DNA of 64,000 bases from Phaeodactylibacter luteus (GCF_007993045.1 NZ_VOOR01000018.1:45933-109932); one strand, 5' to 3'; numbered from the stretch's first letter, positions 24,750-33,988 are shown. Notes: generated by a model not told the origin, from the sequence alone. Translations and numbers: made by a program.

Positions 24750-26407
24750 GCCGTCGTTGCCGGAGCGGCCGGGGTAGCAATGACCCTAGGCCCCTTTACG
24801 AAGTACATATCGATCAGCCCTTTGTTTTTGGCCTGCACCTTGCCCCGGTATTCGCACTCATACTTATAGCGCACGAGGTTGTAAGTGGCTTCGGAAATAT
24901 TGATGCGGCCGGCTTGGCCATTGCTTTCTACCCGGGAAGCGATATTGACCGTGTCGCCCCAAATGTCATAGGCAAACTTGCGGATGCCCACTATGCCGGC
25001 TACCACAGGGCCCGTGTGTACCCCTATCCGTGCCTCGAAGAAGGGCTTGCCCAAGCGAGTGCGCTCCTGTTTGCGCTCTTCGAGAAACTTCTGTATCTCC
25101 AAGGCCGCTTCGATCATGTGCACCGGCCGGGCTTTCACGTCGTTCAGGCCGGAAGCACACATGTAGGCATCACCTATGGTTTTTATTTTTTCAATGTCCT
25201 TGTACTTCTCTAAAATGAAATCGAACCCTTTGAAGCAAAGGTCAAGCTCCTCGACCAGTTCTTCGGGGGTAAGCTGTTCGGCAATGGTGGAGAAGTTTTT
25301 GAAATCGCTGAAGAGCACAGTAACTTCTTCGTGCTTGGCCGTAACCCCCTGCCCGGTCTCTTTGAGCTCCTTGGCGATGTGTTTAGGCAGGATATTTTCC
25401 AGGAGGTCATTGGCCCTTTTTTGTTCATCGAGCAATTGGGCTTGGCTTTCCTGCAAGCGGCGCCGGCTCCGGCGGCTGACCAAGAAGAGCACAAGGAGCA
25501 GAAGGGTAAGCAGGATACCGGCGCTGGCCAGAATGATGAGCTGATTGCGCTGCTCCCGGTTGCGGTCGGCTTCATTTCGGATCTGTTCGGACTCCAGCTG
25601 AGCCTTTGTCAGCTCCAGTTGTTGCGCATTGAGCAAGGCTTCCTGCTGTAGTTTTTCACGAGACAGGCGGTCGTACTGTTTTTGGCGGATTTTAGCCAGT
25701 GAGTCGGCCCGGGCTTTGGCCGCAGATACATCGGCTAGCCGTTCTTCTTTTTGGGAGACAGTTTTTTCCACCTGCTTTTTTTCCTGAACGAGCTGCTGCT
25801 GCCGTTCTTGCAGGCGGTCCCGGTCGGTGGAAAGGTCATTCTTTTCTTTGGCCAGGCGGTCAATCTCTTCCTGCAGGCGCTGCTGCTCTTTTTGCAGGGA
25901 GGCCCGCAGCTTTTCATAATTGCGCTCGAGGTCGCTGATGCTCGTGCCATTTTGGCTGAAATAATTGAAAGCCTCCTCTACAATCTGATAAGCTTTGCGG
26001 TAGTTGCGGTCCTTTTCGGCCAGCCGGCTGCGCCGTTCCACGCTTTTGATGATGAGGTCAGAGTCTTTGGCCTGTTTGGCTTTGGCCAGTGCTGTTTTAT
26101 ACCAGACCTCAGCATTGCGCTCGTTGCGGTCACGCTCATAGGCCCGCCCTGTGAGGAAGGCAGCCTGAGCGCCCATTGCAGCATCGCTATTGCTGTTGGC
26201 AAGGTTGAAAGCTTCTTTGGCATACGCTATTGCGGTCTCCGTGTTGACACGCAGATAGGCTTCGCCCAGCTGATAATTGAGGTACATCCTCGATCGGCTG
26301 TCTTCTGCATCATTCAGCTCTGCTTTCAGGTCCTCAATGGATTCTTGTGCAAAGGCGGATACGCTCGCCAGTAAGAACATTAACAATAAAAGGCCGGTAT
26401 TCTTCAT
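24746..26407 (-). CDS. Membrane-anchored class III adenylate cyclase with TPR and coiled-coil sensor region
   Basis: 553 residues from MKNTGLLLLMFLLASVSAFAQ (signal peptide). The periplasmic part has TPR-like helices (about 25-150) and then a long coiled coil rich in E/K/R/Q (about 160-285). A transmembrane helix (LIILASAGILLTLLLLVLFLVSRR) leads into the cytoplasmic catalytic domain (about 355-540). Metal-binding Asp residues sit in VLFSDFKNFS and KTIGDAYM. The Lys of KTIGD and the Asp of YDIWGDTVN are those that select ATP over GTP, so cAMP is the likely product. Single gene, convergent with the K+ channel. Confidence 0.88.
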   Translation of the reverse strand: MKNTGLLLLMFLLASVSAFAQESIEDLKAELNDAEDSRSRMYLNYQLGEAYLRVNTETAIAYAKEAFNLANSNSDAAMGAQAAFLTGRAYERDRNERNAEVWYKTALAKAKQAKDSDLIIKSVERRSRLAEKDRNYRKAYQIVEEAFNYFSQNGTSISDLERNYEKLRASLQKEQQRLQEEIDRLAKEKNDLSTDRDRLQERQQQLVQEKKQVEKTVSQKEERLADVSAAKARADSLAKIRQKQYDRLSREKLQQEALLNAQQLELTKAQLESEQIRNEADRNREQRNQLIILASAGILLTLLLLVLFLVSRRSRRRLQESQAQLLDEQKRANDLLENILPKHIAKELKETGQGVTAKHEEVTVLFSDFKNFSTIAEQLTPEELVEELDLCFKGFDFILEKYKDIEKIKTIGDAYMCASGLNDVKARPVHMIEAALEIQKFLEERKQERTRLGKPFFEARIGVHTGPVVAGIVGIRKFAYDIWGDTVNIASRVESNGQAGRINISEATYNLVRYKYECEYRGKVQAKNKGLIDMYFVKGPRVIATPAAPATTA

Positions 26408-26556
26408 AAGTCGTTCAAAGCGCAGTTGCCGGGGCAGGCCGCTAGTATGGCCTGTTGCCCAGATGGAGCCTGTTGGCAAAGTACAGCATACGGTGTGTAC
26501 ATAGTCAAAAAACAAAAATACAAACTACAGCCTACAATAAAGAACGGTATGGAGAA

Positions 26557-27603
26557 TTACCCTTGCTGCCGGGGCAGGCGGGGGTGCATCACCCGGTACC
26601 AGGCCGGTGGCACCAGGGCGAGCAAAATGGCCCCGGGGTAGCCGGTAGGCAGCTTGGGGCTTTCCTCATGTCGCCTCAGGATTTGGTATTTGCGGGTTGC
26701 TTTGTAATGGTGGTCGGAGTGGCGGGTCAGCTCATAAAGGAAGATGCGCCCCAGCTCGTGGTCGGAGTTCCAAGAATGGGCAGGGGTTACCCGTTCGTAT
26801 TTCCCATTGGGGAGTTTACGCCTGACCAGCCCGTAGTGCTCGATATAATTGACCGATTCGAGCATGAGGAAGCCAAAAACACCAGCGCCCAGGGCTAGGG
26901 CAGCGGCAGCTGGCCCATACGCCCAACCTGCCAAAAGCAGATAGCCCAGCTCTATAGCCGTAAACCGCAGCATCTCGTTGTTTATGCTCCAGAACGGCTG
27001 CCCGGCCCGGTTTAGCCGGCTGCGCTCCAGCCGCCACGCATTCCGGTAAGCGCCCCAGGCCGAGCGCAGGAGGAAGCGATAGATGGGCTCGCCCCGGCGG
27101 GCTGTGGCAGGGTCTTCAGGCGTTGCGACGTGCTTGTGGTGCCCCAGGTTGTGCTCTATGATGAAGTGCATGTAGAAGCCGGGCAGCAGCAGGGCTTTGG
27201 CCATAGCCCGCTCATAGGCCGTATGCCGGTGGCCCAGCTCGTGCCCTACATTGATGCCCGAAGTGCCGATGACAAGCCCTACGCTCAGCGTCATGCCTGT
27301 GATCTCCCACGGTGCAAGGCCGCCTTGGTGCACCGTAGAAAGGAAGTAGCATACCAAAAGGTACAACAGCGGTAGGTTGAGGTACAAAAGCAGGTCGAAA
27401 ATCAACAGGCGCGAGCGGGGGGCTTCTTCTTCCACCGCAGGGTTACGGGTAGAAACTGGAAGGATGAGCTCTAGGGCGGGCAAGGCGCCGAAGCCTACAA
27501 AAAGCGCACTGTAGGAGGCTAGGCCGCCTTGGCTGACTGCCCAAAATGCGGAGGCTGGCAGTACGTAGGCCAGCAGATACTTCAAATCTCTGGTAGTGAA
27601 CAT
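26557..27603 (-). CDS. alkB: AlkB-type alkane 1-monooxygenase (membrane di-iron hydroxylase)
   Basis: 348 residues with about six transmembrane helices. The histidine motifs of AlkB are all present: HELGHRH, EHNLGHHKHVATPEDP, the extra NYIEHYG, and LTRHSDHHYKATRKYQ. The enzyme hydroxylates medium-chain n-alkanes at the terminal carbon and needs electrons from rubredoxin or ferredoxin and a reductase. No rubredoxin gene is next to it, but a ferredoxin-type NAD(P)H reductase is encoded divergently at 27987-29087. Fatty-acid or xylene-type hydroxylase activity is a less likely alternative. Confidence 0.85.
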   Translation of the reverse strand: MFTTRDLKYLLAYVLPASAFWAVSQGGLASYSALFVGFGALPALELILPVSTRNPAVEEEAPRSRLLIFDLLLYLNLPLLYLLVCYFLSTVHQGGLAPWEITGMTLSVGLVIGTSGINVGHELGHRHTAYERAMAKALLLPGFYMHFIIEHNLGHHKHVATPEDPATARRGEPIYRFLLRSAWGAYRNAWRLERSRLNRAGQPFWSINNEMLRFTAIELGYLLLAGWAYGPAAAALALGAGVFGFLMLESVNYIEHYGLVRRKLPNGKYERVTPAHSWNSDHELGRIFLYELTRHSDHHYKATRKYQILRRHEESPKLPTGYPGAILLALVPPAWYRVMHPRLPRQQG

Positions 27604-27623
27604 AGGGGAGGAGCTTTTGGGTA

Positions 27624-27646
27624 TTAAGAGATGCTATGTTAACATC
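27624..27646 (+). repeat. 23-bp motif shared in inverted orientation with 39038-39060
   Basis: TTAAGAGATGCTATGTTAACATC here matches the reverse complement of 39038-39060 at 21 of 23 positions. It lies just upstream of alkB. Function unknown; possibly the end of a decayed small element. Confidence 0.5.
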
Positions 27647-27696
27647 CAAGCAGTTTTTTGATTAAACGAGACCCGAAAACCGGAGCTTAGCCAAGT

Positions 27697-27776
27697 CCCG
27701 CTTTTGATGCACAAAAGCGGGAAGGATCTTCGGGGCGAAGTATAAGCGGAAAAGTGTCCCGCTGTCTAGCGGGACA
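27697..27776. other. Pair of perfect hairpins in the alkB/reductase divergent intergenic region
   Basis: CCCGCTTTT (27697-27705) pairs with AAAAGCGGG (27713-27721), and TGTCCCGCT (27755-27763) pairs with AGCGGGACA (27768-27776). Both are exact 9-bp stems that share the CCCGCT core. The 383-bp region between the two divergent genes holds no gene. Candidates are regulatory sites for the pair or a REP-like element. Confidence 0.6.
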
Positions 27777-27955
27777 GGCCGATTACTAAAGCCCCAGCAC
27801 GCTCTAAAATAGGGCAAATTGTGGGTTGTTGCAAGATATCGCACAAGCCTAAACCAGAAGCCCTCGTGGCTGTTGCATTAGCGGCAGGCAACGGCCGCCT
27901 GCTTCTTGGCAGCCGATAAGCAGGGTGATACCTGCCCGGTGTGCGAGGGATTCTC

Positions 27956-27963
27956 TATTTTTG
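27956..27963 (+). promoter_or_regulatory. Likely -7 box of the ferredoxin reductase gene
   Basis: TATTTTTG matches TAnnTTTG, 23 nt before the ATG at 27987. The region expected to hold the -33 TTG has only a CTG-like match. Confidence 0.45.
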
Positions 27964-27986
27964 CCGACTCAATTCCAGAAAACAAC

Positions 27987-29087
27987 ATGAGCAAGAAATT
28001 CTACAGTCTCAAAGTCCGCGACGTACGCCGGGAAACCGAAGATGCCGTGACGCTTATATTCGATGTGCCCGAGAGCCTGGGCAGCACCTTTCAGTACAAG
28101 CAGGGGCAGTACCTCACCCTCCGCTTTACCCTCAATGGGCAGGAGGAGCGCCGCTCTTATTCTATGTGCAGCAGCCCCTTAGAAGACCACCTGGCGGTCA
28201 CGGTCAAGGAGGTTGCAGGAGGGAAGGTCTCTACTCATATCAACCGTCAGGTAAAAGCCGGAGATGAGGTAGAAGTGATGCCCGCCGATGGGCGCTTCTA
28301 TACCCCGCTTGACCCCGATAACCGCAAAGATTATTACCTCTTTGCAGCGGGCAGCGGCATAACGCCACTGATGTCTATCCTTAAGACCGTGCTCGAGGAG
28401 GAGCCTCAGAGCACAGTGTTCCTGCTTTACGGCAACCGGGTTGAAGAGGGGATTATTTTTAAGGATGCCCTGGCCGAGCTGCAACAGAAATATGACAATC
28501 AGCTTATCGTAGAGCACATCCTCAGCAAGCCGCGGCGCGAGAAAGGGGGCGGTGTTTTTGGGTTCCTGAAAAAGGGCGCCGTTTCTTGGGGCGGGCAGAC
28601 CGGCCGCATCGACCGGGCGTCTGTAGCCCGTTTCTTGCAGGAGAACAAGCAGCGCAGCAGGCAGGCCGAGTATTTTATCTGCGGCCCTGGGGACATGATC
28701 GATACCGTTGAAGCAGCCCTGAATGGGCATGGCGTAGACGGCAAGCACATCCACACCGAACGGTTCACCTCGGGCACTGGCCACGATGGGCCGAAAGTGG
28801 CTGGCATAGATGGGGCTAAGGTAACAGTACACCTCGATGGCACGGCTCATGAGGTGGTGGTCAAATCTGGGAAGACCATCCTAGATACCCTGTTGGCCCA
28901 AAAGCTGGACCCGCCTTATTCCTGCACCTCCGGCGCTTGCTCTACCTGTATGGCCAAGGTCGTTAAAGGCAGTGTGAAAATGGATGCTTGTTTTGCATTG
29001 GACGACGATGAGGTGGAGGAAGGCTATATCCTGACTTGCCAGGCACACCCTACCTCTGACGAAGTGGAAGTGACCTACGACGTCTAA
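27987..29087 (+). CDS. NAD(P)H-dependent ferredoxin reductase, PaaE/PaaK-like, with C-terminal 2Fe-2S domain
   Basis: 366 residues from [17 protein letters not shown]. Order: an FAD-binding barrel with RSYSMCSSP (about 55), an NAD-binding domain with [14 protein letters not shown] (about 120), and a plant-type 2Fe-2S domain with CTSGACSTC plus a fourth Cys in LTCQAHP (about 310-355). It passes electrons from NAD(P)H through FAD and the iron-sulfur cluster to an oxygenase. A glycine-rich insert ([19 protein letters not shown]) sits inside the NAD domain. Paa phenylacetate genes are absent here, so the divergent AlkB monooxygenase is the obvious candidate partner; that pairing is inferred. Confidence 0.85.
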   Translation: MSKKFYSLKVRDVRRETEDAVTLIFDVPESLGSTFQYKQGQYLTLRFTLNGQEERRSYSMCSSPLEDHLAVTVKEVAGGKVSTHINRQVKAGDEVEVMPADGRFYTPLDPDNRKDYYLFAAGSGITPLMSILKTVLEEEPQSTVFLLYGNRVEEGIIFKDALAELQQKYDNQLIVEHILSKPRREKGGGVFGFLKKGAVSWGGQTGRIDRASVARFLQENKQRSRQAEYFICGPGDMIDTVEAALNGHGVDGKHIHTERFTSGTGHDGPKVAGIDGAKVTVHLDGTAHEVVVKSGKTILDTLLAQKLDPPYSCTSGACSTCMAKVVKGSVKMDACFALDDDEVEEGYILTCQAHPTSDEVEVTYDV

Positions 29088-29143
29088 TTGCGCTGAAGAT
29101 TTTGTATCATTGGGGGGATAGGGGCATCCCTGAAAATATACCG

Positions 29144-29851
29144 ATGATGAGAACTACTTTAGCTATACTCATTGGCGGCAGCCTTCTGGCTGCATGCAAT
29201 GCTGGCAGTGGGCGGCAGGAAACGGTGGGCGAGGCGACCGCCCTTGCTGCTGTTGATACCCTTGCCGCTGATGCGGAAGAACTTCAGCCAATAGCTGATT
29301 ACGATACTGCCGAGTGGGCGGAAGTGTCCCGCTTAGCCCCGGAAATTGTGCTCGACCTGAAGTATGCCACGGCCGACAACTTCGTCAAAGAGCAGATGTA
29401 CGATTGCGGCCGTTGTTTCCTCAGGCCTGAAGTGGCAGCGGCTGTGGCCCGTGTGCAGCGGAAAATGGTGCAAAAAGGGCTCGGGCTGAAGATGCTGGAC
29501 TGCTACCGGCCCCGGCCTATTCAGCAAAAACTATGGGATAAGGTGCCGGACCCCCGCTACGTAGCCGATCCGGCTGAGGGCTCAATGCACAACAGAGGCG
29601 CTGCAGTCGATCTGACTATCGTTGACTTGTCTACCGGGCGGGAGCTCGATATGGGCACGCCCTACGACTTCTTTGGGCCAGAAGCCCACCCGAGCTACCA
29701 AGACTTGCCTGAAAAGGTGCTTGCCAACCGTAAACTGCTCAGGGATGCCATGCTGGAAGAGGGCTTTCAGCCGATCACTACCGAGTGGTGGCACTTTTCC
29801 CTTACCGGGAAAAACTATGCGCTTTCCGATATGTTATGGAAGTGTTATTGA
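29144..29851 (+). CDS. VanX-like D-alanyl-D-alanine dipeptidase lipoprotein
   Basis: 235 residues from MMRTTLAILIGGSLLAAC. The lipobox LLAAC makes it a predicted lipoprotein anchored on the periplasmic side. The catalytic part (about 70-235) carries the zinc motif SMHNRGAAVD and the TEWWHF motif of the M15D family, plus CYRPRPIQQKLW. It would hydrolyse D-Ala-D-Ala from peptidoglycan turnover. Context is no glycopeptide-resistance cluster, so a wall-recycling role is more likely than vancomycin resistance. It follows the reductase gene by 56 nt. Confidence 0.88.
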   Translation: MMRTTLAILIGGSLLAACNAGSGRQETVGEATALAAVDTLAADAEELQPIADYDTAEWAEVSRLAPEIVLDLKYATADNFVKEQMYDCGRCFLRPEVAAAVARVQRKMVQKGLGLKMLDCYRPRPIQQKLWDKVPDPRYVADPAEGSMHNRGAAVDLTIVDLSTGRELDMGTPYDFFGPEAHPSYQDLPEKVLANRKLLRDAMLEEGFQPITTEWWHFSLTGKNYALSDMLWKCY

Positions 29852-29946
29852 AGTATTGCCGGCTCTTATCCGGCACAACAAAGTGTATATTCGGGCGTTT
29901 GGGGCATACCTGTTCTGCTCACTAATCATCATACGATAATCCGCTA

Positions 29947-30918
29947 ATGGCAAATACCGCGTTAAACTCTGAAGCAAAGGCGATAGACCAGCTCGCAGCC
30001 TCTTACCAAGAACTGAGAAAAGAAATCGGACAGGTCATTGTTGGCCAGGATGATGTGGTCCGGGCTGTCATCATATCTCTGTTCAGCAACGGCCACAGCT
30101 TGCTTGTTGGGGTGCCGGGCCTGGCAAAAACTCTGCTCGTCAGTACTATTGCTGAAGTGCTCGATCTGGATTTCAAGCGGATTCAGTTTACGCCAGACCT
30201 TATGCCGTCGGATATTACCGGCTCTGAAATATTGGACGAGGACCGGCACTTCAAATTCACCCCGGGCCCTCTCTTTGCGAACATCGTGCTGGCGGATGAG
30301 ATCAACCGCACACCGCCTAAAACGCAGGCAGCCCTGCTCGAAGCCATGCAGGAGCGCTCAGTTACGGTGAGCGGCGTGCGGCACAAGCTGCCCGCCCCTT
30401 TCTTTGTGCTGGCTACTCAAAACCCTATCGAGCAGGAAGGGACATACCCCCTTCCGGAAGCACAGCTGGACCGCTTCATGTTCAATATCCCCCTTGATTA
30501 CCCTTCTTATGAAGAGGAGATCAATGTTGTGAAAGGCACGACTACCGTAAAAACGCACGAGCTCAGGCATGTGCTCACCGGCGAGCAGATATTGGCTTAT
30601 CAGCAGCTGATCCGTAAGGTGCCGATAGCCGATAATGTGCTGGAGTACGCAGTGTCTTTGGCGACAAAGACGCGCCCGAACACTCCTCGTGCCACGGATA
30701 CGGTCAACAATTATATTTCCTGGGGTGCCGGGCCACGGGCGTCTCAATACTTGGTGCTCGGGGCGAAGTGCCATGCTGCGGTGCATGGCAAATATTCCCC
30801 CGATATAGAAGACGTACAGGCTATAGCGAAATATGTCCTGCGCCACCGTATCGTCCGCAATTATAAAGCCGAAGCGGAGGGCATTACCGAGGAGAAAGTT
30901 ATTGAAAGCTTGTTCTAG
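29947..30918 (+). CDS. MoxR-family AAA+ ATPase
   Basis: 323 residues. Walker A is GVPGLAKTLLV (about 55), Walker B is IVLADEINRTPPKTQAALLEAMQE (about 115-138), sensor 1 is LATQNPIEQEGTYPLPEAQLDRF, and a C-terminal lid helix bundle follows. MoxR proteins are chaperone-like ATPases that usually sit beside DUF58/VWA-domain genes and help assemble metal or cell-envelope complexes. Here no DUF58 or VWA gene follows; a strong terminator comes directly after, so the gene stands alone. Confidence 0.9.
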   Translation: MANTALNSEAKAIDQLAASYQELRKEIGQVIVGQDDVVRAVIISLFSNGHSLLVGVPGLAKTLLVSTIAEVLDLDFKRIQFTPDLMPSDITGSEILDEDRHFKFTPGPLFANIVLADEINRTPPKTQAALLEAMQERSVTVSGVRHKLPAPFFVLATQNPIEQEGTYPLPEAQLDRFMFNIPLDYPSYEEEINVVKGTTTVKTHELRHVLTGEQILAYQQLIRKVPIADNVLEYAVSLATKTRPNTPRATDTVNNYISWGAGPRASQYLVLGAKCHAAVHGKYSPDIEDVQAIAKYVLRHRIVRNYKAEAEGITEEKVIESLF

Positions 30919-30942
30919 CCCAGGCTACTGCGGCTGGCTTTG

Positions 30943-30979
30943 AGCGCCCGGGCCCTGCACAATGCAAGGCCCGGGCGCT
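30943..30979 (+). terminator. Strong hairpin terminator after the MoxR gene
   Basis: AGCGCCCGGGCC (30943-30954) and GGCCCGGGCGCT (30968-30979) form an exact 12-bp GC stem, with an inner TGCA/TGCA pairing in the loop. It starts 25 nt after the stop. Confidence 0.75.
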
Positions 30980-31136
30980 TGCGTTTATAGGCCTTTTGTT
31001 GTATTCCCGTTGCAGTGGGCTGTGCGAAGTGAGGGCGATGTGCCGCGAGGAAAGCCGGAATGCCTGGCCGGGAGAAAAGCGCAAGCCGGAAAACACCGGT
31101 CTTGGGGTGGCGGGCTATAAGCACTAGGATGGAGAC

Positions 31137-31233
31137 GGACTAGCGCTGCGAAGGGGTGTGAAGCCCGATAGGGCCGAGCGAAGAGCGAGCCCCGTAGCAT
31201 AGCGGCACCTGCCCTCAGGCAGGGGCAGGCCCC
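31137..31233 (-). repeat. R130 dispersed intergenic repeat, copy b
   Basis: Inverted copy: reading left to right CTAGCGCTGCG, GATAGGGCCGAGCG, AGCGAGCCCCGTAGCATAGC, and the CCTGCC...GGCAGG hairpin arms followed by GGCAGGCCCC. CACTAG at 31122-31127 sits exactly 12 nt outside the CTAGCGC end. Leftward from there, CTTGGGGTGGC is shared with the 169-bp element at 39331-39499. The rest of the 30919-31420 gap, apart from the terminator, holds nothing recognisable. Confidence 0.8.
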
Positions 31234-31420
31234 ATAAGGCCTAGAAGAGGCGATAGCTTGGTTTGTGCCCCGGGGGAACGGCTGCAGCAACCGGGAAGAG
31301 GGTTCCTACTTTCAGCGTATTAAAAAATTGTGGATGCCTGGGAACTTAATTATCCCTGAGCTTGTTTTTTCGGTTACGCCTGTGTTAATTCAGTGTTAAC
31401 TTAATGTAAATTATCTTGCT

Positions 31421-31909
31421 ATGGCCTCAAAAACAAGCTATAAAGAAGTACAGCGGTTCCGCCGATGGGAAGTATTTGGGCTTCTCGGAGCCCTTATTGC
31501 CTTCACGATTTATCATCTTTATGCGACGTATGGGCACCCGGATTTTGATCAGGAGAAAGTGCTGTTGAAGAGTATGTTGATCCTTTTGATATTGGGCGGC
31601 GCTCTTGCCTATCTCTTATCGATCCGGTTGGAGTTGAAGATTGATGACGAAAAAATCCGTTACCGCTATTACCCCCTTCATTTTCGGCGCAAGAAAATTT
31701 TCTGGTCGGAGGTGGCAGACTGTGAAGTGGTAGTGTTTCCGCTGTCTGCACAGCTCAACGGCTGGGGCATACACTTTGGGGAGCAGATGATCAGTGTCAA
31801 CCACTATGCAGGCATCCGCTTAGTATTGAAGAACGGTGAGCGCTTGTTCATCAGCTGTAAGGACCCGGAAGCCCTGCGGGATATTGTAGGGCGCTGCGGT
31901 GGGCGATAA
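31421..31909 (+). CDS. Two-helix membrane protein with PH-like domain
   Basis: 162 residues. Two transmembrane helices (about 15-35, VFGLLGALIAFTIYHLYA; and about 50-67, SMLILLILGGALAYLLSI) are followed by a beta-rich cytoplasmic domain: LELKIDDEKIRYRYYPLHFRRKKIFWSEV...VNHYAGIRLVLKNGERLFISCKDPEALRDIV. That pattern, ending in an addressed I-x-x-KDPEAL helix, fits bacterial PH (bPH2/DUF6141-like) domains. The function of such proteins is not known. Single gene with its own terminator hairpin downstream. Confidence 0.65.
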   Translation: MASKTSYKEVQRFRRWEVFGLLGALIAFTIYHLYATYGHPDFDQEKVLLKSMLILLILGGALAYLLSIRLELKIDDEKIRYRYYPLHFRRKKIFWSEVADCEVVVFPLSAQLNGWGIHFGEQMISVNHYAGIRLVLKNGERLFISCKDPEALRDIVGRCGGR

Positions 31910-31949
31910 GCTGCCCGGCATCCGTTTTGAGGCCCTGCGCGCTGATGTT

Positions 31950-31986
31950 GATAAGCCAGCCCTGATGATGTCGGGGCTGGCTTATC
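31950..31986 (+). terminator. Hairpin terminator after the PH-like membrane protein gene
   Basis: GATAAGCCAGCCC (31950-31962) pairs exactly with GGGCTGGCTTATC (31974-31986), a 13-bp stem with an 11-nt loop, 40 nt past the stop. The remaining ~220 nt before the next gene show no clear features. Confidence 0.7.
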
Positions 31987-32204
31987 GCGTTGTAAGGAGC
32001 CGATATTTAGCATGAGGCCGATCGAAAAGGGCACCCGCCAAAACCGCTGTCAGGTGCATCTCCAAACATACACTCAGGCAGGGTGGCCCTGCAAAGTCTT
32101 TTGGCCTCTGCACAGGCCGGCAAACTTCTCTTATCTTTAGGTGCGCAATATTGTTTGCTTTCGGGCGGGGCGCCTGCCTGGATTTTTCAAATTGAACCAG
32201 CTAT

Positions 32205-33284
32205 ATGAAAATGCATAATCGTTTGTCCATGCTTCTGGCTTTTACGGCAGCTTTATTGGTATGGGGTTGTTCTCAGGAGGTACAGCGTAGTATGAAAGCC
32301 GTACCTACTGCGTTTGGGCAGTTGAACGAGATCGTAGTCGTGATGGACAATGAGCTGTGGGAGAGCCCGGTAGGCGATACCCTGCGGTATTACTACTCTT
32401 CAGCCTATCCACTGCTGCCACAGCCGGAGCCTATTTTTGACCTGCGCCACTTTACGCCGGAGCAGCTGGCTCAGGACCCACTGCGCAAGGAGCTGAGGAC
32501 TTACATGATCGTCGGCAATCTTGGAGACGAGAACTCTGCAGCGGGCAATATGATCCGTAAGGACGTTGGCGAAGAAAAAGCCTACGAGGCCCGCACAGAC
32601 AAGGCCGTCAATAATGCTGCCGGGCGCGATAAATGGGCAAAAGGGCAGCTGCTGATTTACCAGTTTGCCTACTCGCGGGATGAGCTCATCGAGGTGATCA
32701 AGTCTAACTTCCCGGCAGTGAAGAAGAAGGTGAAATCCTTTGATAAGAAAAAACTGGAGGCTTATGTTTATCTCAATGGCATCAACAACCCGCTGATCAA
32801 CGAAGTGAAAGATGCAATGGGCGTGACCCTTCGCCTGCCCACAGACTACTTTATGGCCATAGAAGATGGGGAAGTGGCTTGGATCCGGAGCGAGACGGAC
32901 AAGATATCGAGCAATTTGCTGCTTAAAAAAATCAAGTACGAGGATCAGGCACAGCTGAGCAAGGAGTATTTGCTTGCTGTCCGGGATTCGATCGGGCGGA
33001 AGTACATCTCCACTACGATAGAAGACACGTACATGCGGGTCAATGACGTAGACCTCCCGGTCATTTACAACACAACAAAGGTGAACGGCTATTACGCAGT
33101 GGAGGCCAGGGGTGTTTGGGAGATCGTAAACGACTTCATGGGCGGCGCTTTCATCAGCTATCTGATCTTGAACCCCAATACGAATGAGCTGCTCTTTATC
33201 GATGGTTTTCTGCATGCGCCTGGCCAGGATAAACGAGACTTCATGGAGTACCTCGATCATATTATCCACACGGTAAAATTCTAG
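32205..33284 (+). CDS. DUF4837 family lipoprotein
   Basis: 359 residues from MKMHNRLSMLLAFTAALLVWGC. The lipobox-like LLVWGC predicts a lipoprotein. The body starts KAVPTAFGQLNEIVVVMDNELWESPVGDTLRYYYSSAYPLLPQPEPIFDLRHF, the typical opening of DUF4837, and ends GGAFISYLILNPNTNELLFIDGFLHAPGQDKRDFMEYLDHII. The family is confined mainly to Bacteroidota and has no assigned function. Single gene with free space on both sides. Confidence 0.85.
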   Translation: MKMHNRLSMLLAFTAALLVWGCSQEVQRSMKAVPTAFGQLNEIVVVMDNELWESPVGDTLRYYYSSAYPLLPQPEPIFDLRHFTPEQLAQDPLRKELRTYMIVGNLGDENSAAGNMIRKDVGEEKAYEARTDKAVNNAAGRDKWAKGQLLIYQFAYSRDELIEVIKSNFPAVKKKVKSFDKKKLEAYVYLNGINNPLINEVKDAMGVTLRLPTDYFMAIEDGEVAWIRSETDKISSNLLLKKIKYEDQAQLSKEYLLAVRDSIGRKYISTTIEDTYMRVNDVDLPVIYNTTKVNGYYAVEARGVWEIVNDFMGGAFISYLILNPNTNELLFIDGFLHAPGQDKRDFMEYLDHIIHTVKF

Positions 33285-33349
33285 CCTTTCATAAACTTCT
33301 ATTGCCAGGAGCTGGCATAACTGCTGGACAGTCCGTATTTTTCCAAATA

Positions 33350-33979
33350 ATGAGCAGGATGCGGAGGATAACTAGCGGAAACAAAAATACTGGGGTGCAG
33401 CAGGCGCGTACCCCGGAGGAGCTTTGGCGTTCCTGCCGGGAAAGTGGGGTAGAAGAAGATTGCAACGCCTTGGTACAGCAGTTTACCCACTTGGTACACG
33501 GTGTAGCGTTAAAGTATCTGCGGTCGGAAGCAGACCGTAGGGATATGGTACAGGAAGTCTTTGCCAATTTGTTCGCTATGCAGTCTCCCGGTGTTGTCCG
33601 GGACTTCCCCGCCTTTGTCTTTCAGACTGCCCGCAATGTAGCTGTTTCGGCCTACCGCCGGCAGCGTAAAGGCCCTGTCTTGGTTGAGGAGTCTGCTTTT
33701 TTTGATAAAAAAGAGGATGGGCGTGTGGAAAATGAAGGCTTTCTGCGTCAGCTTGGTGAAGACGATGTCAGTAAGAAGAAAGCACTATTGCCAGAGGCCA
33801 TGAAATCTTTGTCTGCGGAGCAGCGCCAGTGTATTGTCCTGTTCTTCCACGAAGAACTGTCCTACAACGAAATCAGCGAGCAGACCGGGCTTAGTTACAA
33901 GCAAGTCAAAAGCCACCTGCAGAACGGAAAGCGGATGCTTCATAAGGTACTTTCCCAGTTGATGGGCCAAGGGCGCTAA
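33350..33979 (+). CDS. ECF-type sigma-70 family RNA polymerase sigma factor
   Basis: 209 residues from MSRMRRITSGNKN; an ATG 9 nt later is also plausible. Region 2 (about 45-100) is recognisable in LVHGVALKYLRSEADRRDMVQEVFANLFAM...FQTARNVAVSAYRRQRKG. Region 4 (about 150-205) is in LSAEQRQCIVLFFHEELSYNEISEQTGLSYKQVKSHLQNGKRMLHKVL. It directs RNA polymerase to its own promoters. The gene just downstream (9-nt gap) encodes a zinc-finger membrane protein of anti-sigma type, so the two form a probable sigma/anti-sigma pair. The regulon is unknown. Confidence 0.88.
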   Translation: MSRMRRITSGNKNTGVQQARTPEELWRSCRESGVEEDCNALVQQFTHLVHGVALKYLRSEADRRDMVQEVFANLFAMQSPGVVRDFPAFVFQTARNVAVSAYRRQRKGPVLVEESAFFDKKEDGRVENEGFLRQLGEDDVSKKKALLPEAMKSLSAEQRQCIVLFFHEELSYNEISEQTGLSYKQVKSHLQNGKRMLHKVLSQLMGQGR

Positions 33980-33988
33980 ACGTGAAAA

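Noticed and set aside
29144..29851. A vancomycin-resistance VanX
   Set aside because: No vanH, vanA or vanRS genes are nearby and the protein is a lipoprotein; wall recycling is more likely.
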